NCBI RefSeq assembly: GCF_013359775.1
Contig: NZ_JABMCI010000070.1
Span: 248,001 to 312,000, forward strand
Reading direction: 5' to 3'
Source of the DNA: Cellulomonas humilata
GTDB lineage: Bacteria > Actinomycetota > Actinomycetes > Actinomycetales > Cellulomonadaceae
Length of the DNA stretch: 64,000 nt
Shown: piece after piece, positions 50,911 to 59,460 of the stretch
Layout: each line of letters starts with the position of its first letter
Position numbering within the stretch: the stretch's first letter is position 1
Position numbers and translations under genes: made by a program
Notes under the pieces: generated by a model
What the model was told of the DNA's origin: nothing
Database searches by the model: none
What the model saw: the letters and a program-made list of their open reading frames with translations, nothing else

Positions 50911-51882
50911 ATGAAGCAGCCCGACTACGCCCCTGGTCAGTCCGCCTGGATCCGCGACCTCGGCCCCACGGGCCTGAAGGTCTCGGCCGTCTGTCTCGGC
51001 GGTGGACCCCTCGGCAGCATGCCGGCGCTCTTCGGCCGGGACGTCTCGGCCGACGAGGGCGTCGCCACCGTGCTGGCCGCGCTCGACAGCCCGATCCGGT
51101 TCATCGACACGTCCAACGGCTACTCCGACGGTGAGAGCGAGCGCCGGATCGGTGCCGCCCTGGTCGAGGCCGGAGGCGTCCCCGAGGGCGTCGTCATCGC
51201 CACCAAGGTGGACCCGTCCGGCCGCGACTACTCGGCGGACCGGGTGCGCGCGTCGGTGGCGGAGAGCCGCGAGCGCCTCGGCCTCGACCACCTGCCGCTG
51301 GTGCACCTGCACGACCCGGAGTCGTTCGACTTCGCGGAGATGTCCGCACCGGGTGGACCGGTCGAGGCGCTCGTGCGCCTGAAGGAGGAGGGTCAGGTCG
51401 GCGCGATCGGCCTGGCGGGCGGCCGCGTGCAGGAGATCGCGAAGTACCTGGACCTCGGCGTCTTCGACGTCCTGCTGGTGCACAACCGCTGGACGCTCGT
51501 GGACCGCAGCGCGGGACCGCTGCTCGACGAGGCGGTCCGGCAGGGGATGGGGATCCTCAACGCGGCGGTCTACGGCGGCGGGATCCTGGCGTTCCAGTCC
51601 GGCGGTCCGTCGAGCTACGGCTACCGGCCGGCACCGCCCGAGACCCTCGCGGCGATCGACGCGATGCGGGGGGTGTGCGCCGACTTCCACGCCGACCTCG
51701 GCACGGCCGCGCTCCAGTTCTCGCTGCGTGACCCCCGCATCGCCTCCACGATCGTGGGCATGAGCCGCCCCGGCCGCGTCGCCCGCACCCTGGATCTGGC
51801 CTCCGAGCCGCTGCCACCGGCGCTGTGGCCGGCGCTGGAGGCCCTGGTCCCGCCGTCGCACGTGTGGCTGGACGCCTCATGA
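50911..51882 (+). CDS. Aldo/keto reductase (D-threo-aldose 1-dehydrogenase-like)
   Basis: A 323-residue TIM-barrel oxidoreductase. LGPTGLKVSAVCLGGGPLGS, the catalytic Asp and Tyr in FIDTSNGYSDGESERRIG, the Lys in VIATKVD and the His in LVHLHDPESFDF are present. The sequence resembles the L-fucose/D-threo-aldose dehydrogenase group, which oxidises sugars with NAD. An in-frame GTG at 50908 is one codon upstream; I prefer the ATG. The stop overlaps the epimerase start (ATGA), so the two enzymes are made together, probably for breakdown of a sugar or uronate. Confidence 0.85.
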   Translation: MKQPDYAPGQSAWIRDLGPTGLKVSAVCLGGGPLGSMPALFGRDVSADEGVATVLAALDSPIRFIDTSNGYSDGESERRIGAALVEAGGVPEGVVIATKVDPSGRDYSADRVRASVAESRERLGLDHLPLVHLHDPESFDFAEMSAPGGPVEALVRLKEEGQVGAIGLAGGRVQEIAKYLDLGVFDVLLVHNRWTLVDRSAGPLLDEAVRQGMGILNAAVYGGGILAFQSGGPSSYGYRPAPPETLAAIDAMRGVCADFHADLGTAALQFSLRDPRIASTIVGMSRPGRVARTLDLASEPLPPALWPALEALVPPSHVWLDAS

Positions 51883-52736
51883 GCCGCGTCGTGGTGACCG
51901 GCGGCAGCGGCAAGCTCGGTCGTGCGGTCGTGGCGCACCTGGCCGAGCACGGGTACGACGTGGTGAACGTCGACACGGTCCTGCCACCGGAGGGTCAGAA
52001 GGCGGTGTTCAGCCGGGTCGACCTCACCGACCTGGGCCAGGTGACCGAGGCGCTGACCGGCATCGACGACCGGTACGACGGCGTCGACGCGGTGGTGCAC
52101 CTCGCCGCGATCCCCGCGCCGGGCCTGCGCCCGAGCGGTGCCACGTTCGCCAACAACGTCGTCGCCACCCACCACGTGTTCAGCGCCGCGCGCCGGGCGG
52201 GCATCAAGAACGTCGTCTGGGCGTCCAGCGAGACCGTCCTCGGCCTGCCCTTCGAGACACCGCCGCCGTACGTCCCGGTCGACGAGGAGTACGCGGTCCG
52301 CCCGGAGAGCACCTACTCGCTGGGCAAGGCGGTCGAGGAGGAGATGGCCCGGCACTTCACGCGGTGGGACCCGGAGCTCAAGCTCATCGGCCTGCGCTTC
52401 TCGAACGTGATGGACGTCGCCGACTACGCCGCGTTCCCGTCCTTCGCGGACGACCCCCGCAGCCGGATCTGGAACCTCTGGGGCTACATCGACGCCCGCG
52501 ACGGGGCGCTGGCGGTACGGCTCGCGCTCGAGAGCGACCTCACGGGGTTCGAGGCGTTCATCGTCGCGTCGCCGGACACCGTGCTGGAGAGGCCGTCGGC
52601 CGAGCTCGTCGCCGAGTACTTCCCGGACCTTCCCGTCACTCGTCCGATCGAGGGCCGCGAGACGCTGCTGTCCATCGACAAGGCCCGACGCCTGCTGGGC
52701 TATGACCCGCAGCACACCTGGACCACGGAAGTGTGA
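51879..52736 (+). CDS. NAD-dependent epimerase/dehydratase (extended SDR)
   Basis: A 285-residue extended SDR. The Rossmann motif VVVTGGSGKLGRAVVAHLAE is at the start, AVVHLAAIPAP near residue 70, the catalytic Ser-Ser in VWASSETVLG near residue 115 and the YxxxK in TYSLGKAVEEE near residue 148. It resembles uronate-dehydrogenase-like and sugar-nucleotide epimerases. Coupling to the aldo/keto reductase by ATGA overlap supports a shared sugar pathway. The next operon begins 126 bases downstream, after a region that includes a short GCCCC-TTCG-GGGC hairpin. Confidence 0.85.
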   Translation: MSRVVVTGGSGKLGRAVVAHLAEHGYDVVNVDTVLPPEGQKAVFSRVDLTDLGQVTEALTGIDDRYDGVDAVVHLAAIPAPGLRPSGATFANNVVATHHVFSAARRAGIKNVVWASSETVLGLPFETPPPYVPVDEEYAVRPESTYSLGKAVEEEMARHFTRWDPELKLIGLRFSNVMDVADYAAFPSFADDPRSRIWNLWGYIDARDGALAVRLALESDLTGFEAFIVASPDTVLERPSAELVAEYFPDLPVTRPIEGRETLLSIDKARRLLGYDPQHTWTTEV

Positions 52737-52862
52737 ACCTGCGGGTGAACCCACCCGCGCGCCATCTCACCGACACATTCGCTTGCTTGGCTTCCCCTGT
52801 ATCTCCGTGGTGCGTACGCGCCCCTTCGGGGCACAGACCCACCCGCCACAGGGGAGCAACCG

Positions 52863-53888
52863 ATGAGCACCGCTGCACCGTTCGCTTTCCTGGTCCACCC
52901 ACGGGGCCGCATCGCGCAGGACCTCGCGCGGATCTGGCGACCGCTGGGTCGCGTGCCGGAGGGGATCGTCGAGACCGCCGTCCGCCGCCTCCCGCCGTAC
53001 GCGATGTCCCGGATCCTGCTCGACGACCGGCCGGTGGGCCACGTGGTGCTCGTCCCGTTCGGGGCGCGGCACCTGCTGTCCGAGCCGCACGAGGGCCGCG
53101 CGCGCGTCGGTCGGGCGATCGACCACGCCGCGCGGCTCGGTGCGGGCGTCGTCGGCCTCGGGGCGCTCACGGCGACGGTCACCGCGGGCGGCGCCACGCT
53201 GCGCGGGCGCACGGACATCGGCGTCACCAACGGCAACGCGTACACCGCCGCGATCGTCGAGGACCAGCTGCTGGACCTGGTGGCGGACCTGTCCGACCGT
53301 CGCGTGGCGGTCGTCGGCGCCACGGGGTCGGTGGGCACCACGCTGGTCCGCCTGCTCGCCGCCGGCGGCTCGGTCGACTCCCTGCTGCTGGTCGCCCGCG
53401 GGGCCGTCAAGCTGCAGGCGCTGGCCGCGGAGGTCGGGGGCCGGGTGCCGACGACCACCTCGACCGACCTTCACGACGTGCGCGGCTGCGACGCCGTCGT
53501 GCTGCTGACGGCGTCGGCGGACGCCCTGCTCGGCGCCGAGCACCTGGCGCCGGGCGCTCGCGTGCTGGACGCGACGCAGCCCCGGAACACCTCGCCCGAC
53601 CTCGCGGCGGCGCGGCCCGACGTGACGCTGGTGGACGGCGGGGTCGTCGAGATCCCCGGCATGCACCTGCGCGGCGGGGACATCGGGCTGCCGCGCGGCC
53701 AGGCGTACGCGTGCTTCGCGGAGACGTTCCTGCTGGGGCTGGCCGGGCACGTGGGCCACTTCTCGACGGGAGTGCCGACGCTCGACCACGTGTCGCACAT
53801 CCGGGGCCTGGCCGACCGGTTCGCGCACCACGGGTTCACCGCGGCCGCACCGGCGAGCTTCGGTCGGCCGTTGGCGGCCGCGCGATGA
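52863..53888 (+). CDS. Homologue of cyanobacterial long-chain acyl-ACP reductase (AAR-like)
   Basis: A 341-residue protein. Features shared with cyanobacterial AAR, compared from memory: an N-terminal alpha/beta domain, HAARLGAGVVGLGALTA near residue 90, TNGNAYTAA, the NADPH motif VVGATGSVGTTLVRLL with glycines 152, 155 and 158, LLLVARGAVKLQALAAEVG, VDGGVVEIPG, and YACFAETFLLGLAG with Cys284 at the position of the catalytic acyl-accepting cysteine, followed by HHGFTAA at the C-terminus. AAR reduces fatty acyl-ACP to aldehydes. No aldehyde-deformylating oxygenase is adjacent. GGGGAG precedes the ATG; the stop overlaps the flavoprotein start (ATGA). Confidence 0.7.
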   Translation: MSTAAPFAFLVHPRGRIAQDLARIWRPLGRVPEGIVETAVRRLPPYAMSRILLDDRPVGHVVLVPFGARHLLSEPHEGRARVGRAIDHAARLGAGVVGLGALTATVTAGGATLRGRTDIGVTNGNAYTAAIVEDQLLDLVADLSDRRVAVVGATGSVGTTLVRLLAAGGSVDSLLLVARGAVKLQALAAEVGGRVPTTTSTDLHDVRGCDAVVLLTASADALLGAEHLAPGARVLDATQPRNTSPDLAAARPDVTLVDGGVVEIPGMHLRGGDIGLPRGQAYACFAETFLLGLAGHVGHFSTGVPTLDHVSHIRGLADRFAHHGFTAAAPASFGRPLAAAR

Positions 53889-55063
53889 GGCGCGTCGTTC
53901 TCCTCGGCGGCGGTTACGTGACCCTGCACGCGTACGGCGCGCTCGTGCGCCGGCTGCGCGGGGCCCTGCGGCGTGGTGAGGTCGAGATCGTCGTGCTCAG
54001 CGCTGACACGGTGCACAACTTCCACGGGTTCACCGGGGAGGTGGTCGCCGGGCTGCTGCCGATCGCGCTGACGCAGACGCCGCTGACGGAGGCGATGCCG
54101 CGCGCCCGCGTGCTACACGCCCGGGTCACGCGGGTGGACCTCGTCGCCCGGCGGGTGCACTACTCCGGGGTCGACGGGGACGAGGACCTGACCTACGACG
54201 CGCTCGTCGTCGGGACAGGCGGGCGCGAGCCCCTGGACGCGGTCGACGGGCTCGCCGGTCGAGGGCTGACCCTGCGCGGACCCGGCGACCTGGCCGAGCT
54301 GCTCCAGCGGGTGCGCGTGGTGGACGGTCCCGTGGTGGTCGTCGGCGGCGGGCTCGCGGGGGTCGAGCTCGCCGCTGCGCTCGCCGCACGGGTGCCGCAG
54401 GTGGTGCTGGTGCAGTCGGCGGACCGGGTGGTGCCCGCGCTGCACACCGAGCAGCCCCGACTGGCCGCGCGCTGCACCACCGAGCTGTCGCGGCTCGGTG
54501 TCGACGTCCGCACGGGGGTGCGGGTGGTGGCGGCCGAGGACGGGTCGGTCACCCTGTCCGACGGGTCGGTGGTCCGCACGCACACCGTCCTGGCCACCAC
54601 CGGTCAGCGCGCGGTCGCCCTGCCCGGTCTCGAGCGGCTGCCTCGCGACGACCGCGGACGCCTGGTGACCACGCGGGAGCTGCTCGTCGCACCGGACGTC
54701 TGGTCCGCCGGCGACGCGGCGTCGGTCGCGCACCCGCGCAGCGGGATCCCGGTGACCGCCAACGCGCTGTGGGCGATCAAGGCCGGCGACCAGGTGGGCC
54801 GCAACGTCGCCCGCGCGCTGGCGGGCCGTCCGGGCCGTCGGTTCCGGTACCTCGGGCTCGGGCAGGCGGCGTCGTTCGGGGTCGGTCGCGGTGTCGCCGA
54901 CCTGTACGGGCTGCCGCTCACCGGGTGGGTGGCGTGGGCGATGCGGGTCGGGTTCTTCGTGCGGTTCATGCCGACGCGATCACGCGCGGTGCGCGTGCCC
55001 GGGGAGCTCATCCGTCGCGCCCGGGCAGCTCAGCCTCCCGCGCGACTCGCCGTCACGCGCTGA
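53885..55063 (+). CDS. NDH-2-like FAD/NAD(P)-dependent oxidoreductase
   Basis: A 392-residue two-dinucleotide-binding flavoprotein. FAD binds at VVLLGGGYVTLHAYGAL near residue 4, NAD(P)H at VVVVGGGLAGVELAAALA near residue 155, and the second FAD motif is DVWSAGDAASVAHP near residue 275. The C-terminal LTGWVAWAMRVGFFVRFMPT is amphipathic and probably a membrane-surface anchor, as in type II NADH dehydrogenases. It overlaps the AAR-like gene by four bases and ends in strong hairpins, so the two form a closed operon. A role in electron supply or disposal for the reductase is inferred, not seen. Confidence 0.8.
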   Translation: MRRVVLLGGGYVTLHAYGALVRRLRGALRRGEVEIVVLSADTVHNFHGFTGEVVAGLLPIALTQTPLTEAMPRARVLHARVTRVDLVARRVHYSGVDGDEDLTYDALVVGTGGREPLDAVDGLAGRGLTLRGPGDLAELLQRVRVVDGPVVVVGGGLAGVELAAALAARVPQVVLVQSADRVVPALHTEQPRLAARCTTELSRLGVDVRTGVRVVAAEDGSVTLSDGSVVRTHTVLATTGQRAVALPGLERLPRDDRGRLVTTRELLVAPDVWSAGDAASVAHPRSGIPVTANALWAIKAGDQVGRNVARALAGRPGRRFRYLGLGQAASFGVGRGVADLYGLPLTGWVAWAMRVGFFVRFMPTRSRAVRVPGELIRRARAAQPPARLAVTR

Positions 55064-55074
55064 CGTCTCCGTAC

Positions 55075-55115
55075 GACGACGGACGGTCGGGACCGCACAC
55101 CGACCGTCCGCCGTC
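55075..55115. terminator. First hairpin downstream of the flavoprotein gene
   Basis: A 16-base stem with one mismatch: the arms GACGACGGACGGTCGG and CCGACCGTCCGCCGTC are separated by a nine-base loop. It starts 11 bases after the stop. Confidence 0.8.
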
Positions 55116-55118
55116 GCC

Positions 55119-55145
55119 CGCCCGGGCCCTCGGGAGGCCCGGGCG
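55119..55145. terminator. Second hairpin, before the GH87 gene stop
   Basis: CGCCCGGGCC and GGCCCGGGCG form a perfect ten-base stem around a seven-base loop. It lies 15 bases past the GH87 stop on the minus strand and serves that gene, while the first hairpin serves the plus-strand operon. Confidence 0.8.
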
Positions 55146-55160
55146 AACCGTGGGGTGTGA

Positions 55161-58100
55161 CTAGTTGCGGATGATCGTGAAGGTGGACGTCGTGTTCTTG
55201 ATGTCCTGCGCGTTGTTGCTCAGGCGCAGGTTGGTGAACGTCACCGAGCCCACCGCCGGACCCTGACCCTGCTCGGGCATCTCGTTGGCCCAGATGCCGA
55301 ACCCGGACTTGGCGTCCCAGGCGTCGCCGCTCTTGCGGGCCCCCGTGATCGACACGTTGGTGAACGTGGTGTCGGTGATGGGGTTCTGCGGTGAGGTGGG
55401 GCCGGTGTAGTTGGTCTGGAACATGATCCCGGAGTACGTCGGGTCGACGATGTCCACGTCGCTGACCCGGATGCCCTGGAACTTCTTGGACGCGGAGAAC
55501 ACCCAGATGGCGGGGAACGTCTGGTTGCCCCAGAAGTGGCCGCCCGCCCGCACGATCGAGATGTTCTGGAAGCTCGTCGGCGCCGCGGAGCCGAACTCGT
55601 CCATCGGGTACCCGAAGTCGAGCGAGCTGATCGTGATGCCGGAGTACACGAGCGTGTCCGCGATGTAGATGTTCCGGAACGTGTTTCCGTACCCGCCGTA
55701 GACCGCCAGCCCCGCCGCGCGCCACGTGACCAGCGACGTGAGGTTCTCGTAGACGTTGCCGGTCTGGCCCGTGCCGCCCGCGTCGGTGGCCGCGAACAGG
55801 GCGAACGAGTCGTCGCCCGTGCCGCGCGCCTCGATGTTGGCCACCCGGTTGTTGGCGCTGCCGTTGGTCATGTTGATGCCGTCGGCGAACGTGTTCCGGA
55901 TGCGCGAGTCGGTGATGGTGCTGTTGTCCATGTTGGACGCCCAGAACATGCAGATCATGTGCTCGACCCAGAGGTCGTCGACCGTCATGTTGGCGACGTT
56001 GGTGAAGTCCAGCACCTTGCCCGGGCCGTCGATCCGCGACGTGTAGTTGCCGAAGTAGGCGAACCCGCGGAACTTCGACCCGTTGGACGACGCCTCTGCG
56101 CGGAAGCCGACGTCGGTGTTCTCCTGACCGATGGGCGCGAAGAACCGCGTGAACCAGGGGCCGGCGCCGACGATGTCGACCGCCTTGCCGTACACCTGGA
56201 ACTTGCTCGACGTGGAGTAGTCGCCGGCGGGCAGGTAGACGCCCTTGACCGTGCCGGTGGTGTCCATGCGGGCCTTGTCGAGCGCGTTCTGCACGTCCTG
56301 GTGCGTGAACCCGGTGGGCTGCACGTACTGCGCCGGGTTCGGGTTCGGGTCGGCGGTGGCCAGCTCGGTGTTGATGAAGTCGATCGTCACCGGCTGCGGG
56401 TTGCTGGCCGTGCGCTGCAGGCGGATGGTCGCGCCGGCCGGGACGGTGGTGCCCAGCAGGGTGCTGGCCTCGTCGTAGACGTGCCGCGGCCCTCCGGAGC
56501 CCGGCTGGTTGTTGGGGCTGCGCTCGTCGCCGTACAGCCACGCGAACCGTGAGGTCAGGTCGAGGCGCTTGAGGTAGGTGCCGTTGACGACGATGTCGAT
56601 GCTGCCCGACTGGCCCGTCCCGGCCGCGTTGTCCGGGATGGAGAAGCGGGTGACCAGGGTGTTCGTCGGGTTCTTCGTCGTCCACTCGACGTACGAGCCC
56701 GTGGCGGACAGGGTGGCAGCGCGACGGCCGGAGGCCTCGCCGGCGAGGTCGCCGACCGTGCGGTTGGGGCCGACGAGCACCGCGCCGCCGCCCGTGCGAC
56801 CGTCCTCGGCCTCGTACATGTCGAACGGCAGTCGGGCGCCGCGGCCGACGAAGATGCCGCCGGTGACCACGTTGTTGGCCTGCTTGCCGGGCACCTCCAT
56901 GGAGTCGGCGGCGACGGCGCTGGACACGTCGTACGTGCCGTTGCCGGCCGTCCAGGTGCCCAGGGTCACGGTCCCGCTCGTCGTCCCGGCGGCGATCGCG
57001 CCGCCGATCGAGCCGGTGAGCGTCTTCACCACCGTGCCGGTCGTCGAGTCCTTGATGGTGACCGTCAGTCCGTGCGCCGCGGTCGACGTGGCGATGTTGC
57101 CGTTGTTGGCGACCGCTCCGGTGAACGTGACGACCGCACCCGCCGCCGGGTTGCTCGGGCTCCAGCTGACCACGGGGACCAGGTCGGAGCTGGGCACGGG
57201 AGACACGACGAGCCGGGTGGGGTTGGTGAACGCGTTGTTGGACTCGTTCTGCTCGACCACGGTGTTGGCCGGGTCCGCCACCGCGCCGATCGTGTACGAG
57301 CCGGCGGCGCGGGCGCCGATCGATCCGCTCACGGTGGCCGTCGCACCTGCGGCGAGCGCACCGACGCTCGCGTTGACGGCGTTCTGGCCGTCGACCACGA
57401 AGGCGAGCGCCGTGGCAGCCGACGCCGACGTGCCGATGTTCCTCACCGTCGCGGTGAGCGTGACAGGCGTGGACTCGGTCGCGTTCGCCGGGCCGGTGAC
57501 GCCGGTGACCGTGAGGTCGGGGTTCGGGGCCGCTGCGCCGAACACCTGCAGCTCGGCCACCTGGCCGTTGCCCGCGCCGGTGTTGCCGGCGAACACGAGC
57601 CGGACGTCGGTCGCGGTGCCGCTCACGGGCACGGTGACCGTGTTGCCGGTCGACGGGCTGAACGCGCGGGCGGCCGACGGCGCCAGCGTGGTGAACGCGC
57701 CGGTGCCGGTGCGGCCCTCCACGGAGAAGGTCTGGGTGCGGTTGCCCCACGCGCCGTCCGGGTTGAGCTTGACCGTCACCGCCGAGAGCTGGCTGGCCGA
57801 CGCGAGCGTGACCGTGAGGTTGCCCGGGTACTGACCGCCGGCGCCCTCCCAGTACGTGCCGAGGTTCCCGTCGACCGCGTTCGCGGCCACGTAGGTCCAC
57901 TCGGTGGAGGACGCGGCGATGGGCCGGCTGAGCGCGAGGTTCTGGCCGGTGGGAGGCGTGGTCGGCGTCGGCGTCGGCGTCGGGTCCGGCGTCGCGGTGC
58001 CGTGCACCTCGAGCTCCGAGAGCTGCCCCGCCGGCCAGCCGGTGTTCCCGGTGATGCTCAGCCGCACGTACCGGACGGACGTGTCGGTGACGTCGACGCT

Positions 58101-58508
58101 CACGGTGCTGGCGGTGCCCGGGTCGAACGTGTAGCCCGCCTGGGCCTTGAGCGTGGTGAACGTCGAGCCGTTGGTGGAGCCCTGGACCGTGAGGGTCTGC
58201 GTCCGCGCGCCCCACGCCCCGGTCGGCAGCTTCAGCGTGAGGTCCGTGACCGTGGCGGCGCTGCCGAGGTCCACCTGCACCCACTGCGGGAACTGGTTGT
58301 TGGCGGACTCCCAGTACGTGGCCTGGTTGCCGTCCGTGACGTTGCCGGCGCCGTAGACGTCCACGGTGCTGCTGGCGGTGGCGGGCCTGCCCGCGGCGAG
58401 GTTCGGGCCGGCCGCGGCCGCTCCCTGCGCGAAGACCGCGAGGCCGAGCGGTGCGACGAGCGCCGCCGCGGCGGTGGCCACGACGGCGAGCCTGACGTTC
58501 CTTCTCAT
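55161..58508 (-). CDS. Secreted multidomain GH87-type alpha-1,3-glucanase (mutanase/mycodextranase)
   Basis: A 1,115-residue secreted enzyme. Residues 1-33 are a signal peptide (RNVRLAVVATAAAALVAPLG, then AAAAG). Two discoidin (F5/8 C) domains occupy about 34-170 and 186-325, joined by a PTPTPTPTTPP linker; two CARDB-like domains lie at about 330-560; a CBM6/35-like module at about 565-700; and a right-handed beta-helix catalytic domain at about 720-1115. FADGIN and GTGDDSFAL place Asp876, Asp899 and Asp900 with the same 23/24-residue spacing as the catalytic aspartates of Bacillus Agl-KA, from memory. It would degrade fungal or bacterial alpha-1,3-glucan outside the cell. Transcription starts about 185 bases upstream. 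Confidence 0.8.
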   Translation of the reverse strand: MRRNVRLAVVATAAAALVAPLGLAVFAQGAAAAGPNLAAGRPATASSTVDVYGAGNVTDGNQATYWESANNQFPQWVQVDLGSAATVTDLTLKLPTGAWGARTQTLTVQGSTNGSTFTTLKAQAGYTFDPGTASTVSVDVTDTSVRYVRLSITGNTGWPAGQLSELEVHGTATPDPTPTPTPTTPPTGQNLALSRPIAASSTEWTYVAANAVDGNLGTYWEGAGGQYPGNLTVTLASASQLSAVTVKLNPDGAWGNRTQTFSVEGRTGTGAFTTLAPSAARAFSPSTGNTVTVPVSGTATDVRLVFAGNTGAGNGQVAELQVFGAAAPNPDLTVTGVTGPANATESTPVTLTATVRNIGTSASAATALAFVVDGQNAVNASVGALAAGATATVSGSIGARAAGSYTIGAVADPANTVVEQNESNNAFTNPTRLVVSPVPSSDLVPVVSWSPSNPAAGAVVTFTGAVANNGNIATSTAAHGLTVTIKDSTTGTVVKTLTGSIGGAIAAGTTSGTVTLGTWTAGNGTYDVSSAVAADSMEVPGKQANNVVTGGIFVGRGARLPFDMYEAEDGRTGGGAVLVGPNRTVGDLAGEASGRRAATLSATGSYVEWTTKNPTNTLVTRFSIPDNAAGTGQSGSIDIVVNGTYLKRLDLTSRFAWLYGDERSPNNQPGSGGPRHVYDEASTLLGTTVPAGATIRLQRTASNPQPVTIDFINTELATADPNPNPAQYVQPTGFTHQDVQNALDKARMDTTGTVKGVYLPAGDYSTSSKFQVYGKAVDIVGAGPWFTRFFAPIGQENTDVGFRAEASSNGSKFRGFAYFGNYTSRIDGPGKVLDFTNVANMTVDDLWVEHMICMFWASNMDNSTITDSRIRNTFADGINMTNGSANNRVANIEARGTGDDSFALFAATDAGGTGQTGNVYENLTSLVTWRAAGLAVYGGYGNTFRNIYIADTLVYSGITISSLDFGYPMDEFGSAAPTSFQNISIVRAGGHFWGNQTFPAIWVFSASKKFQGIRVSDVDIVDPTYSGIMFQTNYTGPTSPQNPITDTTFTNVSITGARKSGDAWDAKSGFGIWANEMPEQGQGPAVGSVTFTNLRLSNNAQDIKNTTSTFTIIRN

Positions 58509-58687
58509 GGGTCGTCCTCGTTCTCCCGCCGGGGCGGCGGGGTCGATACCGAGTGCGCTGCCCGTGTCTCGAGCGCCCGACGCTGGACGCAGGGGGCCGG
58601 ACCGGCGGAGGGGCGTCGGTGCCCCAGGGCCGAGTAGTGCCAGTCTCCGCACCACTTTGTGCGTGCTGACTGTCGAATTCTTGCGAG

Positions 58688-58727
58688 GTAGTGACCAGAC
58701 ACTACGAACGGTCGCCCGCACAGTCAA
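58688..58727 (-). promoter_or_regulatory. GH87 promoter with overlapping palindrome
   Basis: On the minus strand TTGACT (58727-58722) and TAGTGT (58704-58699) are separated by 17 bases. A perfect palindrome with arms GTAGTG and CACTAC and a six-base centre covers 58688-58705, overlapping the -10. It looks like a repressor operator, LacI- or GntR-type in size. The leader to the start codon is about 185 bases. Confidence 0.68.
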
Positions 58728-58796
58728 GAGACCATCGAAAGACTGCACACGAGGGTGTGACTCGGAGCGGGCCGATCGTTCGGGTACGGTCCCGGC

Positions 58797-59375
58797 GTGA
58801 CGCTCCGACGGACCCTGGCCCGCGCCTACTGGCGCCTGAGCCGCTGGACCCTGCTGACCGAACGCGTGCCGGTCGACGGCGCCGGCCTGCTGATCGGAGC
58901 GCCGCACACGTCCAACTGGGACTTCATCCTCATGCTCGCGATCAGCGGCGAGGCCGACCTGACCGTCAAGTGGCTCGGCAAGCACCAATTGTTCCGCGGA
59001 CCCGCGGGACCGGTCATGCGGGCGCTCGGCGGCATCCCGGTGGACCGTCGCGACCCCGCCGGCCTGGTCGACGAGCTCGTGGCGCGGATCCAGGGCGGCG
59101 ACCGCTTCTACCTCGTCGTCACCCCCGAGGGGACGCGCAGCGGCTCCGGCTGGAAGTCGGGGTTCTACCGGATCGCCCGCGCGACGGACCTGCCGGTGAC
59201 GCTCGGCTACGTCGACCGGACCACCATGACGGCCGGCCTGGGCCCGACGCTGCACCTCACGGGCGACGTCACCGCGGACATGGACGAGGTGCGCGCGTTC
59301 TACGCCGACAAGTCCGGCTTCGCCCCGTCCCGGCGGACCGAGCCGCGCCTGCGCGAAGAGGCCGCCACCGACTGA
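58797..59375 (+). CDS. 1-acylglycerol-3-phosphate acyltransferase-like protein
   Basis: A 192-residue PlsC-fold protein. The catalytic H(X4)D is HTSNWD (His37, Asp42), and the acyl-acceptor motif is VTPEGTRSGSGWKSGFYRIA near residue 107. These are the hallmarks of membrane-associated glycerolipid acyltransferases that add the second acyl chain to lysophosphatidate or related lipids. It is shorter than canonical PlsC and resembles the small YihG/lysophospholipid subgroup seen in actinobacteria. The GTG is six bases after TACGGT, a leaderless start. It is divergent from the GH87 gene, 288 bases apart, most of which is the GH87 leader. Confidence 0.85.
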   Translation: MTLRRTLARAYWRLSRWTLLTERVPVDGAGLLIGAPHTSNWDFILMLAISGEADLTVKWLGKHQLFRGPAGPVMRALGGIPVDRRDPAGLVDELVARIQGGDRFYLVVTPEGTRSGSGWKSGFYRIARATDLPVTLGYVDRTTMTAGLGPTLHLTGDVTADMDEVRAFYADKSGFAPSRRTEPRLREEAATD

Positions 59376-59460
59376 GCCGGGCGGCCGGCGCCCGGCGCGC
59401 GGGGATCGCCACGATGTCCGACGATGGCAGCGAGACCACGCTCACCGCAGGGGAGGGTCC

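Noticed and set aside
52820..52845. Short GCCCC-TTCG-GGGC hairpin before the AAR-like gene
   Set aside because: Stable tetraloop hairpin, but only five base pairs long and in the leader; too short to call a terminator or attenuator.
55030..58284. A 1,084-codon frame on the same strand as the GH87 gene
   Set aside because: It overlaps the GH87 gene in another frame, is dominated by Arg, His and Gly, and has no recognisable domain; the GH87 frame has a signal peptide and catalytic motifs.
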